From CAVXJN01 sp963773585 (lineage in GTDB: Bacteria > Pseudomonadota > Gammaproteobacteria > JASBUN01), in contig CAVZBR010000005.1 of assembly GCA_963773585.1 (NCBI GenBank), forward strand, positions 186,001-250,000: a DNA stretch of 64,000 nt. Direction: 5' to 3'. The notes under the pieces were generated by a model. The model was not told the origin of the DNA. It searched no databases and saw only the letters and a program-made list of their open reading frames with translations. Numbering within the stretch: the stretch's first letter is position 1; each line of letters starts with the position of its first letter. The translations under genes were made by a program, and so were the position numbers. Shown piece after piece: positions 43,487 through 53,316 of this stretch.

Positions 43487-44101
43487 TCAACCGGAAGCCC
43501 ATGCGGCGCGCAACCGTTCCCGATTGTGCGCGAACCACTGCAATGCGATTACCGGAGCAGCTGACAGCGATTGCCCCTGTTCCAGCCAGGCAAGCGCCTG
43601 GGCGGCCGGCACCACTTCGAGACGGATATCCTCGCCCTCGGCTTCGAGGCCATGAATGCTGCCCGACTGCGGCGCCCTGACCCTGGCGCAAAACAAGTGC
43701 ATGGTTTCGTCTGAACCGCCGGGACTGACCAGATAGCGCAGGATCGGAACCACCTCCAACAGCTCGCAGCCTGCCTCTTCCAATGCTTCGCGGTGTACCA
43801 CCTGGTCGGCACGTTCGCCCGGCTCGATGTAACCGGCCACCAGTTCCACCAGCCAGGGAGTGGGTTCGTCCAACGCACCGATCCGGAATTGTTCTACGAA
43901 CACCAGCACGTCGGCCTCAGGGTCGTAGAGCAGCACTGCGGCAGCCGCGCCCTTGTGCACGCATTCGCGGTTCAGATTGGCGGACCAACCACCTCCGAAC
44001 AGCGTGTGCCGCACGCTGTAGCAGTCAAGCCGAAAGAAGCCTTCGTAGCGGTTTTCACGGGAGATGAGTTGAAATTCTCGTCGCACCGCGGCCTCCAGCA
44101 C
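43487..44101 (-). CDS. nudF: ADP-ribose pyrophosphatase (nudix)
   Basis: 204 aa. A complete nudix box, G-x5-E-x7-R-E-x2-E-E-x-G, spans residues near 101-123 (GYIEPGERADQVVHREALEE). The flanking VEQFRIGA and LVSPGGSDE match NudF. Hydrolyses ADP-ribose and related sugars. Eight bases after the lipoprotein gene end on the same strand. Confidence 0.9.
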   Translation of the reverse strand: MLEAAVRREFQLISRENRYEGFFRLDCYSVRHTLFGGGWSANLNRECVHKGAAAAVLLYDPEADVLVFVEQFRIGALDEPTPWLVELVAGYIEPGERADQVVHREALEEAGCELLEVVPILRYLVSPGGSDETMHLFCARVRAPQSGSIHGLEAEGEDIRLEVVPAAQALAWLEQGQSLSAAPVIALQWFAHNRERLRAAWASG

Positions 44102-44109
44102 TCAAGACA

Positions 44110-44487
44110 CTATTGCTTTTTCTTCCAGACGCTGGGCATACCTTCGGGACACGCTTCGCATTTCAGCGTGTTTTCGTCCTCGGCAGTCAACACCAGCTTT
44201 TCCTTTTTTGGGTCGTCTGGCTTGGTCAGCACGATGCGGTCGCCGTCGTACACGGTATCGACCTTGACCTTTTCCGAGTTTCCGAGGGCTTCGATTTCCA
44301 TACTGGCCTGATGATCTTGATCGAACGTGATCGACAGTTTCATCAGTGCCGAGGCCAACGCCACATTGGGATCGTTGCTGGAACTGAAGTCGGCGACATA
44401 GGTCCCTTCAGGCTTGCTGGAACAGGCGGCGAGCGCGACCACGGCAATGGCGCCAATGGTGCGCAGGACAACGGCGGAGTGGGTCAC
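44110..44487 (-). CDS. Putative lipoprotein
   Basis: 125 aa. Signal peptide with lipobox ALAAC (Cys at about residue 22), then SSKPEG. The mature part is acidic and Lys-rich with beta-like stretches, and ends with a CEAC pair and a KKKQ tail. No domain recognised. Lies between ccmI and nudF with a 128-base upstream gap to ccmI. Confidence 0.75.
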   Translation of the reverse strand: MTHSAVVLRTIGAIAVVALAACSSKPEGTYVADFSSSNDPNVALASALMKLSITFDQDHQASMEIEALGNSEKVKVDTVYDGDRIVLTKPDDPKKEKLVLTAEDENTLKCEACPEGMPSVWKKKQ

Positions 44488-44615
44488 TAAGCATACCTCT
44501 GGCGTGGCACCAAATTAGCGAAGTCTCACCGGCTTGGCCCGCGGCCCGCGGTGAGAAGCAAGACCCGACCCACTATATCATTGACTTGCAGTGGGTCAAT
44601 TGTCAGCGCTGCGCG

Positions 44616-45839
44616 CTACGGTTGACGGTGGTCGATCAACAACTCAGTGGGCTGTTTGGCGCTGACATCGACGGTTTTGGTATCGGAGATCAAATCGCCG
44701 CTGCTCGCGATGGGATTGCCCGACAACGACACCCGTGCGCCGACCCGAACCTGGTCATAATTCGAAACCCGTGCCACTGGCGCCATGGCATCGGCATCAC
44801 TCAGCTTTATGTCCAGCGGCAAATCCGAAACCGTGCGCTTGAGCGCCGCGACGGGCATGCGCGAACCGTCGGGTGGCGTGGCGAAGACGAATACTGTGGT
44901 CGAAGGATCGAGTCCCGCTTTCAGGTCGGGCGCCAGATCGATCCGCAAATGGACCATTTTGTCGCTGACGGCAGGCGCTTGGCCGGCAGCCGCAACTTGG
45001 GGAACCGAACCGCCCTGGGCTGCAGTGCCGTCGATCAACGCCTGGATTTCCTTGCCCGCCTCGGGCGGCAGCAGCGCCTTTGCCTTTTGCCAGCTGCGGA
45101 TCGCTTTGTCTAGCTGCCCGGTTTCGCGGTATCCCATTCCTGCCAGCCAAAGGGCGGTGGCGCTATTGGGATCTTTGTCGAGAGCGCGTTGGACCAGTTC
45201 CATAGGTTGACCGCTCAACTGACCGCCTTGCGCCATCGCCAGTGCGTCGGCATAAGCCACCAGCACATCGGGTTCGTCGCCCACCAGGTCGTGGGTGTGC
45301 TTGAAGGCGTCTACCGCCTCGTCATAACGGTGCAGGGCCAGGTAGGAACGCCCGAGCATGAACCAGCCCTGGGGGTCGTCCGGCTGCGCTTTGAGTCGGG
45401 CGGCGAGATCACTCACCATTTTTTCCACGGACGGCAGATCGCGCTGCTGGGCCGCATCCGGATGATCGGTCGGCAGGCCGGCCACCATACCCATGTTGCC
45501 CAACGATACGTACAGGTAAAGGGCCAGCGCCGGAACCGCGATCAATACCAGCACACCGATCCAGCGCCCGGAACGCGCGGTCGGACGCGTTGTTTGTTCC
45601 GCCGCGAGGTCCGCCGCCAACGTCGTCTCCAAATCGGACCGCGCCCGTTCGAAAGCCGCCTGATCCAGTTCCCCGCTATCCCGATCGCGCTGCAATTCCG
45701 CGAATCGTTCGCGAGCGATTTGTACATTCTGGGTTTGTTGGTCCGCCACTTGAGCGGTCTGGCCGCGCAACAGCGGTCGCGCCAGCACCACCAGCGCTAC
45801 CAGCAACATGCCGGCAGCTATAAGCCAAAATACGATCAT
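44616..45839 (-). CDS. ccmI: Cytochrome c maturation protein CcmI
   Basis: 407 aa. N-terminal membrane helix (about 3-20), second helix (about 92-112), TPR-rich region (about 150-270: PQGWFMLGRSYLALHRYDEAV) and a C-terminal periplasmic domain. It chaperones apocytochrome c to the haem lyase. Overlaps ccmH by four bases. Confidence 0.9.
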   Translation of the reverse strand: MIVFWLIAAGMLLVALVVLARPLLRGQTAQVADQQTQNVQIARERFAELQRDRDSGELDQAAFERARSDLETTLAADLAAEQTTRPTARSGRWIGVLVLIAVPALALYLYVSLGNMGMVAGLPTDHPDAAQQRDLPSVEKMVSDLAARLKAQPDDPQGWFMLGRSYLALHRYDEAVDAFKHTHDLVGDEPDVLVAYADALAMAQGGQLSGQPMELVQRALDKDPNSATALWLAGMGYRETGQLDKAIRSWQKAKALLPPEAGKEIQALIDGTAAQGGSVPQVAAAGQAPAVSDKMVHLRIDLAPDLKAGLDPSTTVFVFATPPDGSRMPVAALKRTVSDLPLDIKLSDADAMAPVARVSNYDQVRVGARVSLSGNPIASSGDLISDTKTVDVSAKQPTELLIDHRQP

Positions 45840-46303
45840 GAGTTATCACTACTTTCGCTGGATTCAAGCAATTGGCGTGCGCGCGCGAGCTCTGCGGCGG
45901 ACGTTTGCGGCGGGGCATTACGGCGCCGGCGCACATACAGCAACAGCACCACGACTCCGATACCGAGAATCAGAAACGGCCCAAGCCACAACAAGGCGGT
46001 GATCGGTTTGAACGGCGGCTTGTAGAGCACGAAATCGCCGTAGCGGGCAACCATGAAATCGACGATCTGACGATTACTCTGTCCGGCTTCGATCTTCTCG
46101 TAGATTTCCTCGCGTAAATCCTTGGCCAGATCGGCATCGGATTCCGCCAGGTTCTGATTCTGACAAACCAGACAGCGCAGCTCTTCGGTCAAGTGCCGGT
46201 AGCGTTGTTCGTCTGCCGGGTCTTGAAATTGATGCACTTCCACCGCCGCAAACGCGTTGAGCGCATAGACCAGGCTGCAGAGCACCAACCACGTCAGCCT
46301 CAT
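45836..46303 (-). CDS. ccmH: Cytochrome c maturation protein CcmH
   Basis: 155 aa. Signal peptide, redox motif LRCLVCQNQ and one C-terminal membrane helix. Reduces the haem-binding cysteines of apocytochrome c together with CcmG. Overlaps ccmG and ccmI by four bases each. Confidence 0.94.
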   Translation of the reverse strand: MRLTWLVLCSLVYALNAFAAVEVHQFQDPADEQRYRHLTEELRCLVCQNQNLAESDADLAKDLREEIYEKIEAGQSNRQIVDFMVARYGDFVLYKPPFKPITALLWLGPFLILGIGVVVLLLYVRRRRNAPPQTSAAELARARQLLESSESSDNS

Positions 46304-46833
46304 GCCGGTTCCTTTTGCAAGCGCTGGATCAACGGGATAATGGTGTTGCGCAGCGCATCGGGTGTGATCTCGCCGATCTGCTTGTAGCGAATGACGCCGC
46401 GCTTATCGACCACAAAGGTTTCCGGAACACCGTATACCCCCCAGTCGATCCCTACTCTGCCGTCGGCATCCACTGCCACGATCGAATAGGGGTCGCCCCG
46501 TTCCTCCAACCACCGGTTCGCATCGGCGCGGGTGTCTTTGTAATTGAGGCCCACCAACGGGACCATGTTGCGTTGTGCGAACTCGTTGAGAATCGGGTGT
46601 TCGGCGCGGCAGGCCACGCACCAGGACGCCCAGACGTTCAACAGCCACACCTTGCCGGCGTAGTTCTTGGGACTGACGGACCCCTGTTCCGCTGCCAGGC
46701 TGGGCAAACTGAACGCTGGTGCTGGCTTGTCGATCAGCGGCGAAGGCACCCGGCGCGGGTCCAGATACAAGCCCGAGGCGAGCAGCACCACCAAGCCGAC
46801 GAATATCGCCAGCGGAATCAGAAAACGCCCCAT
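46300..46833 (-). CDS. ccmG: Thiol:disulfide interchange protein CcmG/DsbE
   Basis: 177 aa membrane-anchored thioredoxin-fold protein. One N-terminal helix (about 5-24) and the active site WASWCVACRAEH. The cis-Pro and the VYGVPETFVVD segment are typical. Supplies reducing equivalents for cytochrome c maturation. Three bases after ccmF. Confidence 0.94.
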   Translation of the reverse strand: MGRFLIPLAIFVGLVVLLASGLYLDPRRVPSPLIDKPAPAFSLPSLAAEQGSVSPKNYAGKVWLLNVWASWCVACRAEHPILNEFAQRNMVPLVGLNYKDTRADANRWLEERGDPYSIVAVDADGRVGIDWGVYGVPETFVVDKRGVIRYKQIGEITPDALRNTIIPLIQRLQKEPA

Positions 46834-46836
46834 GAT

Positions 46837-48831
46837 CTAACCCGCCCGCGCGTTCGCCAAAGCGGCGTTCCCGGCGGCATCGGGCATGCGGGCGCGTTGC
46901 GCCGCCAGCCGGTAACGGCGGTCGGTCGCGGCCAGAACCCCGCCTGCAGCCATAAACAGGGCGCCCAACCAGATCCAGCGCAGGAACGGCTTGTAATAGA
47001 GCCGCACACTCCAGGCGCCGCCGTTGCCGAGGGGTTCACCCAAGGCGACAAACAGATCCCGGGTGAGGCCCGCATCGATTCCCGCTTCGGTCATGGGGTT
47101 CGATTGGCTGCGGTAGATGCGTTTTTGCGGCGCCAGATGACTGACCACGGCACCGTCGCGACTGATCGTCAATGCGCCCTGGTTGGCATCGTAGTTGGCG
47201 CCTCCGACGCGCTTTACGCCGTCGAAACGGAACACATAGGGGCCGAGCTGATATTGCTCGCCGGGCGACAGACGTACGTCCTGCTCGATGCTGTAAACGC
47301 TGGTCAACGTCACCCCGACCGCGAATACAGCGATTCCGAGGTGCGCGATCGTCATGCCGTAATAGCCTCGCGGGATTCCTTTCCAGGTGTTCCAGCGCAG
47401 CCCGCGGCCCTGCACTCGCTCTCGCAAGCCACGGATGGTGGATGCCACAACCCAGAATGCCAGCACCAAGCCCAGCGCTGCCTGCCAGCGATACTCACCG
47501 TCGGCCAACAACGGCGCTGCCAATCCGGCAACCACACTGATCAGGAACGCCAGCCGCAGCCGTTTCACCAGCGAACCGGCATCTTCATGACGCCAGCGCG
47601 ACATGGCGCCTATACCGACCAGTGCCGCCAACGGAATCGCCAACGGGATGAATACACTGTTGAAATAGGGTGGACCTACAGAAATCTTACCGAGGCCCAG
47701 AGCATCCAGGATCAACGGATATAGCGTGCCCAGCAGAATACTGGCCGCCAGCGCCACCAAAATCACATTATTCAGCAACAGCGCCGTTTCCCGCGAAACC
47801 AGATCGAATTGCCCGGGGCTGCGGATTTTCGGCGCCTGGATGGCATACAGCAACAGCGAACCGCCGACCACCACACACAGGAACGCAAGAATGAACACGC
47901 CGCGGGCCGGGTCGGTCGCAAAAGCATGGACCGAGGTCAGCACACCGGAGCGAACGAGGAACGTACCAAGCAAACTCAGGGAAAACGCAAAAATCGCCAG
48001 CAGCACTGTCCATGCCTTGAACGCACCGCGCTTTTCGGTCACCGCCAGGGAGTGGATCAACGCTGTGCCCACCAGCCACGGCATGAACGAGGCGTTCTCC
48101 ACCGGATCCCAGAACCACCAGCCGCCCCAACCCAGTTCGTAATAGGCCCACCAGCTGCCCAAGGCGATGCCGATGGTCAGAAACATCCACGCGACGTTGG
48201 TCCAAGGGCGTGACCAGCGCGCCCACGCGGCATCCAGACGGCCGCCTAGCAACGCCGCAATGGCAAACGCAAACGCCACCGAAAAGCCGACGTATCCCAT
48301 GTAGAGCATCGGCGGATGGATCGCCAACCCTGGATCCTGCAGCAAAGGATTGAGATCGCGCCCTTCCACCGGCACTGGAAACAAGCGCGTAAACGGATTG
48401 GACGTGAACAGCATGAACAACAGAAAGCCGACGCTGACCATACCCATGACGCTGATTACGCGCGCCAACACCACTTGCGGCACACTGCGACTGAACACCG
48501 TGACCGCGCCGGTCCAGATCGCCAGCACCAGCGCCCACAGTAGCAGCGAGCCTTCGTGTGCGCCCCATACGCCGGCGATGCGATACACCAGCGGCAGAGC
48601 CGTATTGGAATTTTGCGCCACGTAGGCGACCGAAAAGTCGCTCACCACGAAAGAATACGTAAGGCAGGCGAAAGCCGTCGCGACAAACAATAGTTGCAAC
48701 CGCGCCGCGGGGCGCGCCAATGCCATCCAGACCATCGAACCGCGGCTGGCGCCGATGAGCGGCACGCTCGATTGCACCAGCGCGACGCAGAGCGCCAGTA
48801 TCAACGCGAAGTGACCGATCTCGGGAATCAT
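46837..48831 (-). CDS. ccmF: Haem lyase subunit CcmF
   Basis: 664 aa polytopic membrane protein. The tryptophan-rich WWD signature (GWGGWWFWDPVENASFMPW) and conserved periplasmic His are present. It attaches haem to apocytochrome c with CcmH and CcmI. It overlaps ccmE by four bases. Confidence 0.95.
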   Translation of the reverse strand: MIPEIGHFALILALCVALVQSSVPLIGASRGSMVWMALARPAARLQLLFVATAFACLTYSFVVSDFSVAYVAQNSNTALPLVYRIAGVWGAHEGSLLLWALVLAIWTGAVTVFSRSVPQVVLARVISVMGMVSVGFLLFMLFTSNPFTRLFPVPVEGRDLNPLLQDPGLAIHPPMLYMGYVGFSVAFAFAIAALLGGRLDAAWARWSRPWTNVAWMFLTIGIALGSWWAYYELGWGGWWFWDPVENASFMPWLVGTALIHSLAVTEKRGAFKAWTVLLAIFAFSLSLLGTFLVRSGVLTSVHAFATDPARGVFILAFLCVVVGGSLLLYAIQAPKIRSPGQFDLVSRETALLLNNVILVALAASILLGTLYPLILDALGLGKISVGPPYFNSVFIPLAIPLAALVGIGAMSRWRHEDAGSLVKRLRLAFLISVVAGLAAPLLADGEYRWQAALGLVLAFWVVASTIRGLRERVQGRGLRWNTWKGIPRGYYGMTIAHLGIAVFAVGVTLTSVYSIEQDVRLSPGEQYQLGPYVFRFDGVKRVGGANYDANQGALTISRDGAVVSHLAPQKRIYRSQSNPMTEAGIDAGLTRDLFVALGEPLGNGGAWSVRLYYKPFLRWIWLGALFMAAGGVLAATDRRYRLAAQRARMPDAAGNAALANARAG

Positions 48832-49283
48832 GGTTTGCCCTGCATTGGCGAGGTAGTGTCGTTTTCCGCACGTTTCAGTGACGCGGCGACTTCCGGCGGC
48901 ATGTATTTCTCATCGTGTTTCGCCAGCACTTCCGCCGCGACGAATACGCCCTGCGCGTTCAGGTGTCCTTTGGCGACGATACCCTGCCCCTCGCGGAACA
49001 GATCCGGCAGGATGCCGTCGTATTGCACCGGCACCTCCTTGGCGAAATCGGTGAGCACGAATCGCACCCGCAAGCTGTCCGGATCGCGCTTTACACTGCC
49101 CTTCTCCACCATCCCGCCAAGACGAAACGATTTTTCCGCGGGTGCCTTGCCGGCGACCACTTCGCTCGGGCTGATGAAATACAGCAGATTGTCGCGAAAG
49201 GCGTTCAGCGCCAGTGCCACTGCGCCGCCGACGCCCAGCACCAACATCGCCACTACGAACATTCGTCTTTGCCGCTTCGTCAC
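48828..49283 (-). CDS. ccmE: Haem chaperone CcmE
   Basis: 151 aa. One membrane anchor, then an OB-fold periplasmic domain ending with the haem-binding His in LAKHDEKYMPPEV. The GTG ending at 49283 is chosen: AGGAGG lies seven bases upstream and the N-terminus (TKRQRRM) fits the family. The longer open frame upstream overlies ccmD. Confidence 0.93.
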   Translation of the reverse strand: MTKRQRRMFVVAMLVLGVGGAVALALNAFRDNLLYFISPSEVVAGKAPAEKSFRLGGMVEKGSVKRDPDSLRVRFVLTDFAKEVPVQYDGILPDLFREGQGIVAKGHLNAQGVFVAAEVLAKHDEKYMPPEVAASLKRAENDTTSPMQGKP

Positions 49284-49456
49284 GCGCTTTCCTCCTGCGC
49301 CAAGCTCAGGCGCAACTGCCGCTGCACCGTGCGCCTGCGCATCAATGGAGCCAAAATGTTCACGCTCAGCACCACTGCCGCCAGGGCGTACGAGGTCCAA
49401 ACGTAAAACGCGAAACCGCCCATGTTCCAGAATGCGGACCAATTCGACCAAATCAT
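49280..49456 (-). CDS. ccmD: Haem exporter protein CcmD
   Basis: 58 aa, one membrane helix (about 14-36) flanked by MIWSNWSAFWNMGGF and a basic tail (MRRRTVQRQLRLSL). Overlaps ccmC and ccmE by four bases each. It helps release haem-loaded CcmE. Small and easily missed. Confidence 0.92.
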   Translation of the reverse strand: MIWSNWSAFWNMGGFAFYVWTSYALAAVVLSVNILAPLMRRRTVQRQLRLSLAQEESA

Positions 49457-50190
49457 GATTTGCTCAAAACCTCTTTGACCCACGAACTGCGCCGTTCTTG
49501 ATACAAGACTTCGGTGCGGGCACGCATTAGGACGATGGTGAGGTAGAAAAACGTGAATGCCAACCCCATCAGCAACAAGGGGATGAGCTGACTGGCGTCG
49601 ATCGAGGGGCCCCCTGCCCGGAACACCGTCGGCCCTTGGTGCAGGGTACTCCACCAGATCACCGAATAGTGAATGATCGGTACATTCACGACTCCAACTA
49701 GAGCCAACACTGCCGCGGCGCGGGCTGCAGCCCGCGGCTCCTCGATCGCCGCGCGCAGGCCGATGTAGCCCAGATACAGGAACAGCAGGATCAATTCCGA
49801 AGTCAGGCGCCCGTCCCAGACCCACCAGGTGAACCACGTCGGCCGACCCCAAAGGGAGCCGGTCGCCAATGCCAGAAACGTGAATGACGCCCCGATGGGC
49901 GCCGACGCCGCGGCCACGATATCGGCCAGCTTGATACGCCAGATCAAATGTACGGCGCTGGCGCCCGCCATGACCACGTAGGCGAACAACGACAACCAGG
50001 CCGACGGCACGTGCACGTACATGATGCGCACGGTCTCGCTCTGTTGATAATCCGGCGGCGAAACGAACAGGCCTTCGTACAGCCCGGTGAGCATCAAGAT
50101 TGCACAGATCCAAGCCAGCCAGGGAATCCAGCGGCCGGCAATGCCATAAAAATATCTCGGCGAGGCGAGTTTATGAAACCAGACAAACAT
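49453..50190 (-). CDS. ccmC: Haem exporter protein CcmC
   Basis: 245 aa, six membrane helices. WWD-type signature TWWVWDGRLTS and conserved His residues for haem. It loads haem onto CcmE. A 19-base gap separates it from ccmB. Confidence 0.95.
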   Translation of the reverse strand: MFVWFHKLASPRYFYGIAGRWIPWLAWICAILMLTGLYEGLFVSPPDYQQSETVRIMYVHVPSAWLSLFAYVVMAGASAVHLIWRIKLADIVAAASAPIGASFTFLALATGSLWGRPTWFTWWVWDGRLTSELILLFLYLGYIGLRAAIEEPRAAARAAAVLALVGVVNVPIIHYSVIWWSTLHQGPTVFRAGGPSIDASQLIPLLLMGLAFTFFYLTIVLMRARTEVLYQERRSSWVKEVLSKS

Positions 50191-50209
50191 AAGTTCGATT
50201 CGCTAAACC

Positions 50210-50893
50210 TCAGGTTCCTACGCTGATCCGCAATGCCGCACCCGCGGCCAGCGGCGCCAGCGTCCACGACAGCAGCAACATCGCGCCCAACAAGCGGAAC
50301 TGCGCGGCCGTTTCCATTCCAGCCGCGGCATCTCCCACTGCACTGGCGGCAAAAATCAGGATCGGCACATAAAGCGGCAGTACCAATAGGGTCAACAACA
50401 AACCACCCCGGCGCAGACCGACCGTCAATGCCACGCCGATGGCGCCAATGAAACTGAGCGCCGGCGTGCCCAGCAACAACGACCACAACAATGTTCCGAG
50501 CGCTTGCGGGGGCAATTGCAACAGCACGCCCAATACCGGCGCCAGAATCAACAACGGCAGGCCCGTGACCAGCCAGTGGGCCAACACTTTCGCCACCACC
50601 AATAACGCCAGAGGCTGCGGACTCAATACGATCTGTTCCAGCGATCCGTCTTCGAAATCGGAGCGGAACATGCCGTCCAGGGACAACATGGCCGCCAGCA
50701 ACGCCGCAACCCAAACCGCGCCCGGTGCAACTCGTTGCAAAATCCCGCTGTCCGCCCCTAGCGCCAGGGGAAACATGGTCACTACCATGACGAAAAACAA
50801 CAGCGGATTGACCAGTTCACTGCGGTGCCGGTAGGCGAGCAACAAATCCCGCCGCACCATGCCGAAAAACGCCGTCGTCATGGGCGCGCTCAT
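50210..50893 (-). CDS. ccmB: Haem exporter protein CcmB
   Basis: 227 aa, about six membrane helices; FEDGSLEQIVLSP is the family motif. The start at 50893 is chosen because its ATGA overlaps the ccmA stop and gives the usual length (about 220 aa). Permease partner of CcmA. Confidence 0.93.
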   Translation of the reverse strand: MSAPMTTAFFGMVRRDLLLAYRHRSELVNPLLFFVMVVTMFPLALGADSGILQRVAPGAVWVAALLAAMLSLDGMFRSDFEDGSLEQIVLSPQPLALLVVAKVLAHWLVTGLPLLILAPVLGVLLQLPPQALGTLLWSLLLGTPALSFIGAIGVALTVGLRRGGLLLTLLVLPLYVPILIFAASAVGDAAAGMETAAQFRLLGAMLLLSWTLAPLAAGAALRISVGT

Positions 50894-51543
50894 GCGCAAA
50901 GCTGCACTTTGGCATCGGCGGCACAGCGCAACGCGACCGTTTGGTGGCTGGACAACAGCGCCACACCACCCGCGGCGCAATGCTCTTCGATCAATTCCTG
51001 TACCAAGCCGACACCCGCCCGATCCAACGCGGTGAACGGCTCATCCATGATCCAAAGCGCAGCCGGGCTGCACAACATCCGCGCCAGCGCCAGCCGGCGC
51101 CGCTGACCGGCCGAAAAACTGCGTGCCGCTATGTGGGTGAGCTCCGTCAGACCGACCCGCGCCAACGCCGAGACCACCGCGGTGCGCACCCCGCCGCGCA
51201 ACGACACATGGGCCAACAGATTCTCGCGCGCGCTCAACTCGTCCTTGATCCCCGTGGCGTGGCCCAGGTAATGAAGCTGGGCCTGAAACGCCAAGCGATC
51301 CGCTTCGATGCCGTCGCCGCGCCAGCGCACTTCGCCGGTTTCCGGTCGCATCAGACCACACACAGTGCGCAGCAAGGTCGTCTTGCCGCTGCCGTTCGGT
51401 CCTTCCACCAGCCCTGCTTCTCCCGCTCGTAAAGAAAAGTTCAGGCCCTGAAACAAGACGCGCTCGCCGCGTACACATTCCAGGTCAATGGCTTGCAATG
51501 AAGCCGCAGTCGCAGGCGGCGCCGAAGAATGCGCGGATGTCAT
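50890..51543 (-). CDS. ccmA: Haem exporter ATPase CcmA
   Basis: 217 aa. Walker A GPNGSGKTTLLR, signature SFSAGQRRRLALAR and Walker B WIMDEPFTALD. The ATG ending at 51543 is preferred over an upstream start 28 codons earlier because it fits family length. First gene of the ccmABCDEFGHI operon. Confidence 0.93.
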   Translation of the reverse strand: MTSAHSSAPPATAASLQAIDLECVRGERVLFQGLNFSLRAGEAGLVEGPNGSGKTTLLRTVCGLMRPETGEVRWRGDGIEADRLAFQAQLHYLGHATGIKDELSARENLLAHVSLRGGVRTAVVSALARVGLTELTHIAARSFSAGQRRRLALARMLCSPAALWIMDEPFTALDRAGVGLVQELIEEHCAAGGVALLSSHQTVALRCAADAKVQLCA

Positions 51544-51706
51544 CTGATCCCGGTCCGGAGTGATTGGCCGCCGCCGCGGTCCGGTCAGCGTCCAGCGCAA
51601 ATAGGGTATTTTGCCACATACCGGCAAAGGTGATCCAGGTACAACGGCTGACAGGAACCGTTCTGCGTGACATCATGCCCTTTCGACTCCAGCCTGAATC
51701 CATAAA

Positions 51707-52666
51707 ATGACCGACTTTGACGTATTCAACGGGGATGCCGACGGTATCTGCGCGTTGCACCAACTGCGCCTGGCCGAGCCGCGTGACGCGCGCCTCATCA
51801 CCGGCATCAAACGCGACATCGAACTGCTGAAACAGGTCGAAGCCGGTCCCGGGGATCGCATAGCCGTGCTGGATATCTCCCTGGACCGCAACCGCGATGC
51901 CCTGGAAGCGGTGCTGGGACGCGGCGCTCAAGTCCTGTACGTGGACCATCATTTCGCGGGAGAAGTTCCGCGACGGGCCGGATTGGAGGCGCTGATCGAC
52001 ACCGCGCCGGATATTTGCACCAGTTTGTTGGTGAACCGCCGGCTCGGAGGAAGATATCTGGGATGGGCAGTCGCCGCGGCATTCGGCGACAATTTGTTCG
52101 CCGCGGCGCGCGAAGCCGCGAAACCCCTTGGCCTGGACGCAGAACAAGTGCAGTTGTTGGAGCAGTTGGGCACTTATATCAATTACAACGGCTACGGAAA
52201 CGACGTCGATGACCTTTTCTTCCATCCCGCCGAACTCTACCGCCGGTTGCGTCCCTACGATAATCCCCTCGCATTCGCAGAACAGGACGAAGCCTTTCGA
52301 ATCCTGCGCGATGGATATGCGAGCGACATGAACCAGGCGGATACCCTCGAACCGGCCGACGCCCGCCCGTCCACGGCGCTGTATATCCTTCCCGACACAG
52401 CCTGGGCGCGCCGGGTGAGCGGCGTGATGGCGAACCACCTGGCGCGCCAGCACCCGGACCGGGCCCACGCCATCCTCAGTCCGCGCCCGAAAGGCGGCTA
52501 TCTGGTGAGCGTCCGGGCCCCGCTCAATGCCAAGCGCGGAGCTGCCGACCTGTGCCGCCAATTCCCGAGCGGTGGCGGCCGCGAGGCGGCGGCGGGCATC
52601 AATCAGCTCCCGGAATCCGAATTGGGACGTTTCGAATCCGCTTTTCGCGCCGCGTTCGATCGCTGA
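51707..52666 (+). CDS. DHH-family phosphoesterase
   Basis: 319 aa. Motif I FNGDADGICAL, a central Asp in AVLDISLDRN, the DHH motif in YVDHHFAG, and a DHHA1-like C-terminus (GGYLVSVRAP, FPSGGGREAAAGIN). Likely a nuclease or oligonucleotide/cyclic dinucleotide-type phosphoesterase; the substrate cannot be named. Divergent from ccmA. Confidence 0.85.
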   Translation: MTDFDVFNGDADGICALHQLRLAEPRDARLITGIKRDIELLKQVEAGPGDRIAVLDISLDRNRDALEAVLGRGAQVLYVDHHFAGEVPRRAGLEALIDTAPDICTSLLVNRRLGGRYLGWAVAAAFGDNLFAAAREAAKPLGLDAEQVQLLEQLGTYINYNGYGNDVDDLFFHPAELYRRLRPYDNPLAFAEQDEAFRILRDGYASDMNQADTLEPADARPSTALYILPDTAWARRVSGVMANHLARQHPDRAHAILSPRPKGGYLVSVRAPLNAKRGAADLCRQFPSGGGREAAAGINQLPESELGRFESAFRAAFDR

Positions 52667-52702
52667 GCGGCCCCTGGCGCGGTGCCGTGTGCCGTGACCG
52701 GA

Positions 52703-53185
52703 TCAATCCCGAAAGTTGTTGAACTGGAGCGGCAAACCGAAATCTTCCTTGCGTAGCATGGCGATCACTTCCTGCAGGTCATCGCGCTTCTTGCCTGTAA
52801 CACGCACCTGCTCACCTTGGATCGCTGCTTGCACTTTCAGCTTCGCGTCCTTGATCGATTTGACCAGTTTTTTCGCCATTTCCTTGTCGATGCCCTGCTT
52901 CACCTTCACTTTTTGGCGGGCGCGCATGTTCGCTGTCTCAATCTGTTCCCGTTCCAGACATTGGATGTCGATGCCACGCTTGGCCAGCGAGCGGTTGAGA
53001 ATTTCGTTGATCTGCTCAATCTGAAAATCGCTCTCGGCGTGGACGGTCAATTCGGTTTCGTTCTGCTCGACCTTGGCATCGCTGCCTTTGAAGTCGAATC
53101 GATTGGAGATTTCCCGGTTCGCCTGGTCCACTGCGTTTCGCAGCTCATGCATGTCCACTTCCGATACCACGTCAAACGACGGCAT
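52703..53185 (-). CDS. yajQ: YajQ family nucleotide-binding protein
   Basis: 160 aa, full-length, with MPSFDVVSEVDMHELRNAV and the two-ferredoxin-like repeat core. In Xanthomonas campestris a YajQ protein is a c-di-GMP effector acting below DSF signalling. That function cannot be read from sequence but fits the rpf genes in the window. Confidence 0.92.
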   Translation of the reverse strand: MPSFDVVSEVDMHELRNAVDQANREISNRFDFKGSDAKVEQNETELTVHAESDFQIEQINEILNRSLAKRGIDIQCLEREQIETANMRARQKVKVKQGIDKEMAKKLVKSIKDAKLKVQAAIQGEQVRVTGKKRDDLQEVIAMLRKEDFGLPLQFNNFRD

Positions 53186-53316
53186 GATACTGATCCTCCC
53201 TCGGTCACCAAGTGTTTACCGCTGGCGCCCGGTCGCTTCCAGCGCCCCGATATGATAGCGTTATGTGCTTCCCCGCGGTAATTTTCCAACGTAAATACAC
53301 CTGTTTCGAGGCGTAC

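Noticed and set aside
46315..47724. 469-codon frame antisense to ccmG and ccmF
   Set aside because: Opposes two overlapping ccm genes with intact motifs; no domain or ribosome-binding site.
49457..50113. Long upstream extension of ccmD through ccmC
   Set aside because: The extension is the shadow of ccmC; ccmD starts at its own ATG overlapping the ccmC stop.
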